DNA of 64,000 nt from an uncultured Clostridia bacterium (GTDB taxonomy: Bacteria > Bacillota > Clostridia > Oscillospirales > Ruminococcaceae), in the NCBI GenBank assembly GCA_947628655.1, contig CANRAS010000009.1, forward strand, positions 1 to 64,000. The letters are read 5' to 3'. A program made the position numbers and the translations under genes. The notes below the pieces were generated by a model, which was not told the DNA's origin, ran no database searches, and saw only the letters and a program-made list of their open reading frames with translations. Numbering within the stretch: the first letter of the stretch is position 1; every line of letters begins with the position of its first letter. This document shows positions 51,121-60,715 of the stretch, piece by piece.

Positions 51121-51795
51121 TTGAGTTCTAACCACATTGCTGTCGCTGTTGACGGACCTGTCGGCGCGGGAAAAAGCAGTATCGCAAGAACCGCCGCGAA
51201 ACGGCTGGGATTTATATATTGTGATACGGGCGCGCTTTACCGCGCGGTCGGACTGTATTGTCACCGAAAGGGCGTCGATCTGAAAAACGCAGAGGATGTC
51301 GCGGGACAGCTAAGTGCGATAAAGCCCGAAATACGCCTGATAGACGGCGTTCAGCACGTTTTCTTAAACGGCGAGGACGTTTCCGAAGAAATACGCCTGC
51401 CCGAAATATCAATGGCGGCGAGCGCGGTTTCCGCCGTACCCGCGGTAAGGGCGGCGCTGCTTGACATTCAGCGGGATATTGCCGAAAACAACAATACGAT
51501 AATGGACGGGCGCGATATAGGCACGGTCGTTTTGCCGAACGCCGATGTGAAGATTTTTCTGACGGCAAGACCCGAAATCCGCGCGAAAAGGCGTTTTGAC
51601 GAACTTACAGCAAAGGGCATTGAAGTGAAGTTCGACGATGTTTTAAAGGAACTTAACGAGCGCGACTTCGCCGATATGCACCGCGAAACCGCACCGCTCA
51701 AACAAGCTGACGACGCTGTTTTAGCCGACACGTCGGAACTTGACTTTGAGCAGTCGGTGGATCTGGTGTGCGAAATCATCAAGGGCAGGACGTAA
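51121..51795 (+). CDS. cmk: Cytidylate kinase
   Basis: With TTG 51121, placed 8 nt after GGAG, the protein has 224 residues starting MSSNHIAVAVDGPVGAGKSS (P-loop GPVGAGKSS). GTG 51112 overlaps the RBS and is less likely. YCDTGALYRAV, DGRDIGTVV and the RPEIRAKRR region mark CMP kinase, which makes CDP/dCDP from CMP/dCMP. The plsC start is 1 bp after its stop. Confidence 0.97.
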   Translation: MSSNHIAVAVDGPVGAGKSSIARTAAKRLGFIYCDTGALYRAVGLYCHRKGVDLKNAEDVAGQLSAIKPEIRLIDGVQHVFLNGEDVSEEIRLPEISMAASAVSAVPAVRAALLDIQRDIAENNNTIMDGRDIGTVVLPNADVKIFLTARPEIRAKRRFDELTAKGIEVKFDDVLKELNERDFADMHRETAPLKQADDAVLADTSELDFEQSVDLVCEIIKGRT

Positions 51796-51796
51796 G

Positions 51797-52405
51797 ATGT
51801 TTTACAGGTTCGCAACGTTTCTGGTGTCCGTTTTCTTTCACATAAAGTTCAAGATAATAATTGACGGAAAGCAGAATATTCCCGAAAATAAAAGCGGAAT
51901 AATAATCGCGTCAAACCACGTTTCCAACAACGACCCGCCGTTTATCGGCATCGTTTTGAAATCGAAGTTTGCGTTTATGGCAAAGGAAGAACTTTTCAAA
52001 AACCGCCTTTTCGGGTGGCTGATAGGAAAGTTAGGCGCTTTCCCCGTAAAGCGCGGCGCAAAGGACTTTGCCGCTGTCGATAAGGCGATAGCGTCGCTTG
52101 ACGAGGGACGGACGTTTATCATATTCCCCGAAGGGACGCGCTCGAAAACCGGGGAACTCGGCAGACCTAAAAGCGGTGTTTCGATAATCGCGGTTCGCGC
52201 GAAAGCGCCTGTCGTTCCCGTGTTTATCAAGTACGGGCGAAAGAGGTTTCGCAGGAGAGCGTATATATCGTTCGGCGAGATAATTCCGAAAGAGGAGTTT
52301 GAGTCTGTCGAAATAACGGACAAACACGCCGTTCACGCGATAAGCGCAAGGATAATGGGCGAGATTGCAAAGCTGAAAGAAACCGCGCCCGATATTGACA
52401 AATAA
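51797..52405 (+). CDS. plsC: 1-acyl-sn-glycerol-3-phosphate acyltransferase
   Basis: The 202-residue product from ATG 51797 has a membrane-binding N-terminus, the HX4D active site NHVSNNDP and FPEGTRS. It makes phosphatidic acid. The order cmk-plsC-ispH/rpsA is conserved in Clostridia. Confidence 0.95.
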   Translation: MFYRFATFLVSVFFHIKFKIIIDGKQNIPENKSGIIIASNHVSNNDPPFIGIVLKSKFAFMAKEELFKNRLFGWLIGKLGAFPVKRGAKDFAAVDKAIASLDEGRTFIIFPEGTRSKTGELGRPKSGVSIIAVRAKAPVVPVFIKYGRKRFRRRAYISFGEIIPKEEFESVEITDKHAVHAISARIMGEIAKLKETAPDIDK

Positions 52406-52411
52406 CAAGCA

Positions 52412-54397
52412 TTGAAAACAGTTATTGCAGAACACGCGGGGTTTTGCCCCGGCGTAAAACGCGCGATAGAACTTGCCGAAAAATCCGCCGAGAAGTACGG
52501 CGAAGTTTTCACGTTAGGCGAGCTTATACATAACGAACGCGCGTTGGAACGGCTCGAAGAAAACGGAATACACGCCGTAAAAAACGCCGAGGACGCAAAC
52601 GGAAAACCGCTTATAATCCGCTCTCACGGTGTGCCGAAAAGCACCGAAGAGAGGGCGCGGGCAGAGTCTGAAACCGTCGTTGACGCGACTTGCCCGTTTG
52701 TAAAGGAAATACATAAGATTGCCGCGGGCGTGCCGAAAAACGGCTCGCTTATCGTAATCGGTGACAGCGCACACCCCGAAATCATCGGCATAATCGGAAA
52801 CGCCGAGTGCCGTGCGTTCACCGCAAAGACCATAGACGACGTTTGCGGGATAATGGAGCAAGATCCGCCCGAACCCGCCGTAATGGTCGTTCAAACCACC
52901 TTCGACAGCGGAATTTTTTCGGAAATCGCGAAAGCAGTGACCGAAAAATATCCCCGCGTTGAAATACACAACACTGTATGCACCGCCTCGAAAATGCGCC
53001 AGGAAAGCGCACGGCGGCTTGCAAAAAGGGCTGCCTTGATGATAGTTGTCGGAGGACGCAGCAGCTCAAATACGAGGAAACTTGCCGCGATTTGCGAGGG
53101 GTGTACAAAAACGCTTTTCGTGACGTGCGCGGAGGAAATTCCTCCGCAGGTCCTAAACGGTCTGCAATCCGATGCTGTCATCGGAATTACGGCAGGAGCG
53201 TCCACTCCCGCCTACACCATTAAGGAGGTTCATGACAAGATGAACGAAGAGATTACAAAAAATAATGAAATTGAGGAGGACTTTGCTTCACTGCTTGAGC
53301 AGGATCAGTCTTTTAACAGATTATATAACGGCAAAAGAGTAAAAGCTACGGTAGTAAGCGTTTCCAAAAAGGAAGCCGTGGTTGAGGTCGGCGCAAAGCA
53401 GACAGGCTACATAGTCCGCGAGGAACTCACAAACGACCCTACCGCCGACATTGAGGACATCGTTAAAGTAGGCGACGTTATCGACGCTATCGTTATTAAG
53501 GTAGACGATTCTGTCGGAACGGCGGCGCTCTCGAAAAAACGCGTTGACGCGCAGATAGGTCTTGAAAAGCTGGAGGCTGTCAAGGAGGCTGGCGAAACGA
53601 TAGAGGGCAAGGTTTCTCAAATCGTAAAGGGCGGCGTTATCGTTATCTATGAAAACGCGCGCGTATTTATCCCCGCGTCGCATACGGGCGTACCGCGCGG
53701 AGGAAAACTCGAAACATTGCAGGGCAAGACTGTTAAGTTCAAGATAATCGAAGTATCGAACGAGCGCGGCGGCAGAGTTGTAGGTTCTATCCGTCAGGCA
53801 AACCGCGAGGTTCGCGAGGCGGACAGAGCGAAGTTCTGGGAGTCTATCGAAGTAGGTCAGAAGTTCGAGGGCGAGGTTCGCTCTATCGAGAATTACGGCG
53901 TGTTTGTTGACATCGGTCCCGTGGACGGTCTTGTTCACACGGCGGATCTCACTTGGAACAGAGTGGGTCACCCGAAAGATATTGTTAAGGTCGGCGACAA
54001 GATAAACGTAATCGTAAAGAGTTTCGACCCCGAAAAGAAACGCGTATCTCTCTCCGCGAAAGACCCCGAAGATAACCCGTGGACAAAGTTCGTTGCGGAA
54101 TACGCAAAGGACGATGTTATCAAGGCGACGATAGTGTCCATTACAGAGTTCGGCGCGTTTGCGCAGATAATCCCCGGTGTGGACGGGCTTATCCACATCT
54201 CGCAGATTTCTACCGAAAGAGTTGCGGATATTAACACCGTGCTGAAAGTCGGCGATGTTGTCGATGTGAAGATAATCGACATTGACGACGAGAAAAACCG
54301 CGTAAGCCTTTCTATCAAGGCGCTTTCCGAGGACGCTCCGAAGTCTGAGGAGGACGCTCCCGCAGAGGACGCTCCGTCAGCCGAGGACGGCGAATAA
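52412..54397 (+). CDS. ispH: Bifunctional IspH - ribosomal protein S1 fusion
   Basis: The 661-residue protein joins two enzymes seen together in many Clostridia. Residues 1 to about 275 are IspH (HMBPP reductase, last step of the MEP isoprenoid pathway) with the 4Fe-4S ligands Cys12 (FCPGVKRA), Cys94 (TCPFVKE) and Cys190 (NTVCTASK). Residues about 300-640 hold four S1 RNA-binding repeats (for example GQKFEGEVRSIENYGVFVDI). The tail is acidic. The start is TTG 52412, 6 nt after the plsC stop, with no good Shine-Dalgarno, so coupling to plsC or S1-like autoregulation may control it. Codon choice becomes more biased in the S1 half. Confidence 0.96.
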   Translation: MKTVIAEHAGFCPGVKRAIELAEKSAEKYGEVFTLGELIHNERALERLEENGIHAVKNAEDANGKPLIIRSHGVPKSTEERARAESETVVDATCPFVKEIHKIAAGVPKNGSLIVIGDSAHPEIIGIIGNAECRAFTAKTIDDVCGIMEQDPPEPAVMVVQTTFDSGIFSEIAKAVTEKYPRVEIHNTVCTASKMRQESARRLAKRAALMIVVGGRSSSNTRKLAAICEGCTKTLFVTCAEEIPPQVLNGLQSDAVIGITAGASTPAYTIKEVHDKMNEEITKNNEIEEDFASLLEQDQSFNRLYNGKRVKATVVSVSKKEAVVEVGAKQTGYIVREELTNDPTADIEDIVKVGDVIDAIVIKVDDSVGTAALSKKRVDAQIGLEKLEAVKEAGETIEGKVSQIVKGGVIVIYENARVFIPASHTGVPRGGKLETLQGKTVKFKIIEVSNERGGRVVGSIRQANREVREADRAKFWESIEVGQKFEGEVRSIENYGVFVDIGPVDGLVHTADLTWNRVGHPKDIVKVGDKINVIVKSFDPEKKRVSLSAKDPEDNPWTKFVAEYAKDDVIKATIVSITEFGAFAQIIPGVDGLIHISQISTERVADINTVLKVGDVVDVKIIDIDDEKNRVSLSIKALSEDAPKSEEDAPAEDAPSAEDGE

Positions 54398-54411
54398 TGC
54401 AAAACAGCATT

Positions 54412-54447
54412 ACGGCGTCAGGTTAAATCCTGACGCCGTTTTTTGTG
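54412..54447 (+). terminator. Terminator of cmk-plsC-ispH/rpsA
   Basis: An 11-bp stem ACGGCGTCAGG/CCTGACGCCGT is followed by TTTTTG. Confidence 0.92.
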
Positions 54448-54475
54448 TTATTTCCGTAAAATTTCCCATATGCTA

Positions 54476-54504
54476 TTGACTTTACGCGCTTTTTGTTGTA
54501 CAAT
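54476..54504 (+). promoter_or_regulatory. Promoter of the REC-PAS-GGDEF-EAL gene
   Basis: TTGACT (54476-54481) and TACAAT (54499-54504) have a 17-bp spacer. Confidence 0.82.
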
Positions 54505-54542
54505 ATATACTAGGATACTTTTTACCTTTAGGAGAGTACATA

Positions 54543-57500
54543 ATGGACAAGAAATACACTGTGCTTATCGTTGATGACGCAGAGCAGAATATCGAACTTA
54601 TGTCCGAGATGTTAAAGGACAGTTACAATATAATAACGGCTGATAACGGCGCTCTCGCGTTGGAGATAATGCGCGGCGAGGAACGCCCCGACGTTGTATT
54701 GCTCGATATGCTTATGCCGAAACCCGACGGCTATGACGTGCTTGAAGAAATGAACTCCGACGAGGAACTGCGCACGATACCCGTTGTCGTCATAACGTCC
54801 GACAACGCGCCCGACGCGCAGGCTCGCGCTTACGAACTGGGCGCGGTGGATTTCGTGTCGCGAGGGGACGATATGAACGCCGTGCGCCACCGCGTAAAGA
54901 GCGTTTTGAGATTATGCGAACTCGATAAGATCCGCAGAGAAAACGAGGCTCTGCGCTGTGAAATATCCTCCGAACGCCGACTTTCCGCGCTTATGGATAA
55001 CCTGCCCGGCGGCGTTGCGATTATCAGCACGGACGGGAAAACCGCGAAATGCCCCTATTTCAACAACGGTCTGTATAAGCTGTTCGGAATGGACGCGCCG
55101 AGGTTCGTTATGCAGTTTTCGGTTCTGCCGCGCCCCGAATGGATAGATACGTTTATAAATAATGCCTTAGACCACGACAAATTCACGTTCGATTTTTCGA
55201 TAGGCGAAAACTCCGCGCCCGAACATCTGCAATGGGTAAGAGTAACCGCGAGCGGTATCGGAGAAAACAAGGGTATGCGCGAAATATACTGCGTATTCTT
55301 AGATATTAACGCCGAAAAACATCAGGAACTCCGCGCGGAGGAAAGCAGTAAAAAGCTCCGCGCCAATCAGTCAATGCTCAATACGGTAATTCACAACGCG
55401 CCTGGAGGAATTTCCCTTTGCGAACGCGTAAACGGGGTTTTCCGCGTACTGTTCGTAAATCAGGGACTTGCGAACCTTTTGGGATATTCGGACAGCGAAA
55501 CTTGCCTTGCGGAACTCTCGCAGAAAACGAACTACGGGATTTCCGAAAACGATATAAAAGTAATCCGCGAAAAGATAGCCGACGTACCCGACTGCGGAGG
55601 TAACTTTACATACGCGTTCCGCTGTATAGAGCGGACGGGGAACGATTTGTGGATTTCCGTAAGCTGTCAGCTTTTGCCCAGCGAAACGGACGGCAGAGTG
55701 AAAATGTACCTGTTCATAACGAACATTACAAAGGAAAGGCAGTATTCAAACGAACTGCGGTTCGCCGCCTACTATGACCCGCTTACGGGGCTTTTCAACC
55801 GCCATGCGTTTATGAAGAACGCCCGACTGCTGATTGACAGTCAGCCTTTAATGGAGTTTTCGCTGATGAAACTGAACGTCGGCTCGTTTAAGGTCGTGAA
55901 CGACCTGTTGGGGCGCGACGTCGGTGACAGAGTGCTGATAGAAATTGCGGGCGCTTTGCGCACGCTGTTTACGGGCAACGGCGTTTTCGCGCGCCTGCAC
56001 GCGGACGCTTTCGCTATAGTAACGCCGTATTCCGAACGCGGTATCCACCCGCAGACCGTGCTTGACGCAGTATCGTCGGCAGTTGCCGAAAGCGGACTCG
56101 TGTCGCACGAGATACAATACTACATCGGCGTTTACAGAATAGCCGACAGGAGCGTATCCATAGAAAATATGACCGACCGCGCGTCTATCGCGTGCCGTTC
56201 GATAACGGGAAGTTTCCGTGAGCATATCGCGTACTATGACGAGGATATGCGCCGTCATATGCTCGAAGAGCAGGAAATCTGCGACGAAAGCCACCGCGCG
56301 CTTAAAAACGGCGAATTTTGCGTATACTATCAGCCTGTTTACGGAATAAAGGACAAGCGCTTTGTAAGCGCCGAGGCTCTTGTGCGCTGGAACCACCCTA
56401 CAAAGGGAATAATCGCGCCCGGCAAGTTCGTACCCGTGTTTGAAAAGAACGGCTTTATCGCGGAACTTGATTTGTACGTTCTCGAACAGGTCTGCAAGTA
56501 TATGAAACGGCGTAAAGACGAGGGGCTTTACGATTTCCCGATTTCCGTGAATATCTCGCGTATGAGCCTGTATAATCCGAATTTGTTTGAGATAATCAGC
56601 GGAATAACCGACAGCTACGGCGTTGACCCGCGGTATTTCCGCATAGAAATAACCGAAAGCGCATACAACGACAATCCCGCGCAGCTGCTTGAAACGATAA
56701 GCAAGTTCCGCGAAAAGGGCTATCCCGTGCTTATGGACGATTTCGGGAGCGGATATTCGTCGCTGAATACGCTCAAGGACATTCCGATTGATATACTGAA
56801 ACTCGATATGATGTTTATGCAGGGCTTTGAAAAGAACAACAAGGTCGGCATAATCGTCACAAGCGTTGCGCGTATGTCAAAGTGGCTCAACACGCCAATG
56901 CTCGCGGAGGGCGTTCAGACGAAAGAACAGTTCGACTTCCTCAAAAGCGTCGGCTGTGCGTATATTCAGGGTTTCTATTTCTCGCGCCCCGTACCCGAAG
57001 ATAAATTGGGCGGTCTTATTGATATGGACGTAATTGACGGCGACCTTTCCGTTATCGAAAATTACGGGCTTAAAAACGAGATAAACGAACTTTTGGGGAG
57101 CAGCGCGCTTGTATCAAAGCTGATAAGCGGCGCGTTCGGCGGTTTCGGAATATACGAGATGTACGAGGATAAGCTGGAGGCAATCCGCGTAAACGAGGGA
57201 TATATGAAGATTATGGGCTACTCGCCCGAAGATTTGACGGGGCATAATATAAACGTATGGGATATGATGCCCCCCGAAGAGGCGGAAAAGTCCCGCTCTG
57301 CCTGTATGGAGGCGCTGTCTACAGACAGGGCTGTGCATATGATGGTATGGCGCTACAATAAAAACGGCAAGCTGATTTGCCTTGACGGCGTTCATCGAAA
57401 ATTAGGCGGTACGAACGCGAACCCGATAATCTGCATAGCGTTCAACGATGTGACAAATCTTCTTGAAAGCGAACGCCGCGTCGGAACTTCAAAGGACGAG

Positions 57501-57887
57501 ATAAACGCGATTTTGAACGCGACGGACGCTGTGCTTATTGACATTGATTTTGAACACGACACGATGTTCTGCGCGGGCGATATGTCGGAGTTCGGAATAG
57601 ACCTCCGACTTGCTAAGGATTACCTCGAAAATCAGGAAATAACGACGTGCGAGGTTTACAAGGACGACCGCGAACGCGCACGTCGGCTGTTTGATATTTC
57701 GCAGGCGGGCAAAAAGGTGGAGGAAGTGCGTTTTCGCAGTAAAACGGACGGCAATTTCTATTGGTGGCGGTTGGTTCTCACGCGTACTATCGACCCCGAA
57801 AGCAAGATAAACCGCCTTATGGGAATTGCGAGGTTCATTGACGAAAAACGCGCGGGAATTACTCAGAAACTTGAAGATTTGGAGTGA
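54543..57887 (+). CDS. REC-PAS-GGDEF-EAL-PAS c-di-GMP signalling protein
   Basis: The 1114-residue cytoplasmic protein starts with a receiver domain (1-125; DD 11-12, phospho-Asp55 in VVLLDMLMP) in which the usual conserved Lys is Arg107 (FVSRGDD). Two PAS-like domains (about 145-265 and 275-395), a GGDEF domain (about 405-565), an EAL domain (about 585-835) and two more PAS-like domains (about 860-975 and 980-1114) follow. The GGDEF signature is RLHADAF (near 482), so cyclase activity is very unlikely and it may only bind GTP. The EAL domain keeps EALVRW, EITES, DDFGSGYSS, KLD and AEGV, so it should hydrolyse c-di-GMP. RBS AGGAGAG. Monocistronic. Confidence 0.94.
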   Translation: MDKKYTVLIVDDAEQNIELMSEMLKDSYNIITADNGALALEIMRGEERPDVVLLDMLMPKPDGYDVLEEMNSDEELRTIPVVVITSDNAPDAQARAYELGAVDFVSRGDDMNAVRHRVKSVLRLCELDKIRRENEALRCEISSERRLSALMDNLPGGVAIISTDGKTAKCPYFNNGLYKLFGMDAPRFVMQFSVLPRPEWIDTFINNALDHDKFTFDFSIGENSAPEHLQWVRVTASGIGENKGMREIYCVFLDINAEKHQELRAEESSKKLRANQSMLNTVIHNAPGGISLCERVNGVFRVLFVNQGLANLLGYSDSETCLAELSQKTNYGISENDIKVIREKIADVPDCGGNFTYAFRCIERTGNDLWISVSCQLLPSETDGRVKMYLFITNITKERQYSNELRFAAYYDPLTGLFNRHAFMKNARLLIDSQPLMEFSLMKLNVGSFKVVNDLLGRDVGDRVLIEIAGALRTLFTGNGVFARLHADAFAIVTPYSERGIHPQTVLDAVSSAVAESGLVSHEIQYYIGVYRIADRSVSIENMTDRASIACRSITGSFREHIAYYDEDMRRHMLEEQEICDESHRALKNGEFCVYYQPVYGIKDKRFVSAEALVRWNHPTKGIIAPGKFVPVFEKNGFIAELDLYVLEQVCKYMKRRKDEGLYDFPISVNISRMSLYNPNLFEIISGITDSYGVDPRYFRIEITESAYNDNPAQLLETISKFREKGYPVLMDDFGSGYSSLNTLKDIPIDILKLDMMFMQGFEKNNKVGIIVTSVARMSKWLNTPMLAEGVQTKEQFDFLKSVGCAYIQGFYFSRPVPEDKLGGLIDMDVIDGDLSVIENYGLKNEINELLGSSALVSKLISGAFGGFGIYEMYEDKLEAIRVNEGYMKIMGYSPEDLTGHNINVWDMMPPEEAEKSRSACMEALSTDRAVHMMVWRYNKNGKLICLDGVHRKLGGTNANPIICIAFNDVTNLLESERRVGTSKDEINAILNATDAVLIDIDFEHDTMFCAGDMSEFGIDLRLAKDYLENQEITTCEVYKDDRERARRLFDISQAGKKVEEVRFRSKTDGNFYWWRLVLTRTIDPESKINRLMGIARFIDEKRAGITQKLEDLE

Positions 57888-57895
57888 CAGCAAAA

Positions 57896-57930
57896 AGGTC
57901 GGCACAGCAAACGCCATAGCCGACCTTGAA
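57896..57930 (-). terminator. Terminator of the BMP-type gene
   Basis: Stem AAGGTCGGC/GCCGACCTT; on the minus strand it is followed by TTTTT. Confidence 0.75.
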
Positions 57931-57946
57931 TTGTTATTTAAAAGCC

Positions 57947-59116
57947 TTAATCGCGTATTTCAAAATTGTTCGTCTGCTGATCGGGCTGAGGCTGAATGAA
58001 ATCGCCGACCGCCTCCACGCCCTGAACGAACCAGTTCATAGCCGACACTTCCGCGTCCGTCATAATCTCGGTTTCGAGGTATTTAACGTTTCCTCCGCTG
58101 TCCCTGAGCGGACCTTGGAATACCTCGGCAGAACCGTTTGTGATGTACGGCACGAGCGTTTCAATAAGTTTCTGCGAACCGTCCTTTGCTTTTTCGAGAG
58201 CGGGGGATACGTTCACAACGCCGTTGCTCATATCGCCGATGTAATCCGAAACTTCATGCGTTCCCATTTTCATAGACTTAAACTCCGCGAGGAAATAGCT
58301 GTCGCGCATACTGTAAAAGTACATCAGCATATTGGAATATTCATCGGCATTGTCGCTGTAGTCAAGACAGCCGATAAACGCGATGTTCTTCTGCTGGCAA
58401 TACTCCGCGGAATGATTTGAATTAGTGTAGCACACGATAACGTCGCACCCCTTTGCGGTGAGCGCGTCGATTGCGTCCTCTATTTCGTCATTGCGCTTTG
58501 CGGTCGCGGCGTAAACCGTAGCACCCCCGTCGGGATTAAGCGACGAGCCGATTTTCACGGCGTTCACAACCGCGATGTGGTCGGGCAGACTTGGGTCTGC
58601 GACTACTCCTATTCTGCTCGTCTTAGAGTTGAACTCCGCGACGAACCCCGCGACATAAGCGCCCTGATACATCTTTTCAGCGTAAGGGTTTACGTTCACA
58701 CTGCTGTTATATGACCCCATACTGATGAAGTTTATATCAAGATATTTCTTCGCGGTCGCGCCGACGACGTTCGCGTAAGTCTGACTGCAGGCGATAATAT
58801 CGGTACACCCCGCATTTGCAAGCGTATCGACCGCTTTCTCAAAATCAGACAGCGAAACGTTCTCAATATAGCAGGTTTCCATGCTCGACCTGTTGGACGC
58901 TCTCTTGCGCTGTTCGCACATCTGCGCGGTGAACCCGTCATCGTCGGCGTCCCCCCTGAAAATATATCCGACCTTGTGCGGTGCGGTTTGCTCCCCCTCG
59001 CTTGTGTCGCTTGAATTTGACGAAGAATCATCTCCCCCTCCGCTGCAAGCGGTCAGGGTCAATGTCATTGTCAGCGCGAGAGCCGCGGATAACCATTTAA
59101 TTTTTTTAAAAGCCAT
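57947..59116 (-). CDS. BMP-family substrate-binding lipoprotein (orphan)
   Basis: The 389-residue protein has a lipobox (LTLTAC), an Asp/Ser-rich linker (about 25-47) and a periplasmic-binding fold with HKVGYIFRGDADDDGFTAQ, AGCTDIIACSQTYAN and KGCDVIVCYTNSNHSAEYC, as in basic membrane proteins that bind nucleosides or related ligands for ABC import. No permease or ATPase is adjacent, so it may work as a stand-alone receptor or with a remote transporter. RBS AGGAGG. Confidence 0.9.
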   Translation of the reverse strand: MAFKKIKWLSAALALTMTLTLTACSGGGDDSSSNSSDTSEGEQTAPHKVGYIFRGDADDDGFTAQMCEQRKRASNRSSMETCYIENVSLSDFEKAVDTLANAGCTDIIACSQTYANVVGATAKKYLDINFISMGSYNSSVNVNPYAEKMYQGAYVAGFVAEFNSKTSRIGVVADPSLPDHIAVVNAVKIGSSLNPDGGATVYAATAKRNDEIEDAIDALTAKGCDVIVCYTNSNHSAEYCQQKNIAFIGCLDYSDNADEYSNMLMYFYSMRDSYFLAEFKSMKMGTHEVSDYIGDMSNGVVNVSPALEKAKDGSQKLIETLVPYITNGSAEVFQGPLRDSGGNVKYLETEIMTDAEVSAMNWFVQGVEAVGDFIQPQPDQQTNNFEIRD

Positions 59117-59173
59117 GCTTTAACAACCTCCTGTTATATTGTGGCTGAAATTATACAAATTGTATTATAAAAC

Positions 59174-59206
59174 GTGATATAATAGCATTTAAATACATTA
59201 TATCAC
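59174..59206. promoter_or_regulatory. Palindrome with two opposed extended -10 elements
   Basis: GTGATATAAT and its exact reverse complement ATTATATCAC flank a 13-bp A+T-rich centre. Each arm is an extended -10 (TGATATAAT) and they point toward each other. The minus-strand arm is suitably placed for the BMP-type gene. Confidence 0.6.
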
Positions 59207-59272
59207 AATAGTAAAAAAATTTCACTACTTTTTTTGAAATTTTTTCGAGTTTGCCTTTATTTTTTTGGGGAA

Positions 59273-59283
59273 TTGTGATATAA
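59273..59283 (+). promoter_or_regulatory. Extended -10 promoter of the PrsA-like gene
   Basis: TGTGATATAATG occurs about 100 bp before the ATG at 59380, with no clear -35, as allowed for an extended -10. Confidence 0.5.
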
Positions 59284-59379
59284 TGTTATATATAGGTGTA
59301 AATATCGGTAATTTTTATAACTATAGGAAATATTATAGCGAAATATATCAAATCGTAAACGCAAAGGAAAGGACAAATA

Positions 59380-60663
59380 ATGAAAAAACTAAACAAAATA
59401 ATAAGCGCGGGTCTGGCGGTCGCTTTGGCGGGAACGCTCTGCGGCTGTTCGGTAGAGTTCGGCACAAGAAAAGAACCCGCGAAAAGCGCGGTAGTCGCGC
59501 ACCCGACAAGCGCCGATTATCCCGAAGAAATGGATATTAAGTATGAAGATTTCAGCAAGGAGTATAAACTGCTCCTAGTCAACAACAACATACTTGATGA
59601 TCAGGCGGAGGGATACGCGGCGGCGTGCGAACAGCAGAGGTATACTATCATTCAAACGCTGATAAACGAGCGAATACTTCACCAAAAGGCAAAGGAATTT
59701 GGGGTATACGAACTTTCCGAAGAGGATAAGCAGTCGATTGAAACCGAATATCAGGACACGATAGACCAGCTTGAAACGAGGCTCGGCGAGTACGCCGCGG
59801 CGCAGACAAGCGACACGGAGCTGTCCGACGAGGAAAAGAAAGAACTCGGCGCGAAAGAACTTGACAAGCGGTTAGAACAAGCGGGCATGGAACGCGAATA
59901 TTTCCGCACGATGATGGAAAGCAGTCTTATCATAACAAACCTCGAAGATTATGTAATCGCGGGCGTGGAACGCTCAAAGGCTGAAGAAAAGCTGAAAGAA
60001 CTTCAAAATACCGCCGAGGAACTTTACAAGTCGAACAAGGCGATGTACGAAAACAGCGGATACGGTCAAATACCGTACACCGATATGTGGCTGCCGAGCG
60101 GCGCGCGCAAGATAAAGCACGTTTTACTGTCGTTCGACAGCGAAACGCAGACGGAAATCCGCAGTCTGCGCAGCGAGGGCAAGGACGACGAGGCGGATAA
60201 ACTCCGCGATGAAAGCGCCGAAAAACTTAAAGAAAAGCGCGAGGAAATAGAGAAGAAATACGACGACGGCACTTCGATAGACGACCTTATTTCCGAATAC
60301 AACACCGACCCCGGAGTTTCAACCTACCCCGACGGCTACACGGTAATTCCCGACGGCACGACGTTTGTCGAGGAATTTCAGACGGCGGCGTTCGTCCCCG
60401 AAAAAATCGGCGACAGAACGTTCTGCGTTACGGATTACGGCGTGCATATTATGGTTTACGCCGCCGACGCGAAAATTTCCGACAGTTCGCTTGAAAGCAT
60501 TGCCGATGAAATCTACACGGACCTGCAAGCCGAAGAATTCAGCACGAAAATGTCGGAATGGTCAGACGAATATGCGTATGAAATAGACTACGACGCGCTG
60601 CGCCTTACTGACCCGAACGCGCCAAGCGATACCGCGGAGGACGAGAGTTCCAACGCAGAGTAA
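59380..60663 (+). CDS. PrsA/SurA-like peptidyl-prolyl isomerase lipoprotein
   Basis: The 427-residue protein has a lipobox (LCGC), a helical SurA/PrsA N-terminal chaperone domain (about 45-215) and a parvulin-like region with KIKHVLLSFD and DYGVHIMVY split by a charged helical insert (about 245-300). It should help fold exported proteins outside the membrane. RBS AAAGGA. Confidence 0.9.
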   Translation: MKKLNKIISAGLAVALAGTLCGCSVEFGTRKEPAKSAVVAHPTSADYPEEMDIKYEDFSKEYKLLLVNNNILDDQAEGYAAACEQQRYTIIQTLINERILHQKAKEFGVYELSEEDKQSIETEYQDTIDQLETRLGEYAAAQTSDTELSDEEKKELGAKELDKRLEQAGMEREYFRTMMESSLIITNLEDYVIAGVERSKAEEKLKELQNTAEELYKSNKAMYENSGYGQIPYTDMWLPSGARKIKHVLLSFDSETQTEIRSLRSEGKDDEADKLRDESAEKLKEKREEIEKKYDDGTSIDDLISEYNTDPGVSTYPDGYTVIPDGTTFVEEFQTAAFVPEKIGDRTFCVTDYGVHIMVYAADAKISDSSLESIADEIYTDLQAEEFSTKMSEWSDEYAYEIDYDALRLTDPNAPSDTAEDESSNAE

Positions 60664-60715
60664 GACAACAGTGTGAGCAGGCAAGAAAAGATTTGCCGTG
60701 AAAGGGAACAGAGAT

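Noticed and set aside
59265..59540. 91-codon ORF overlapping the PrsA-like start
   Set aside because: It covers the promoter and the signal-peptide region of the real gene in another frame.
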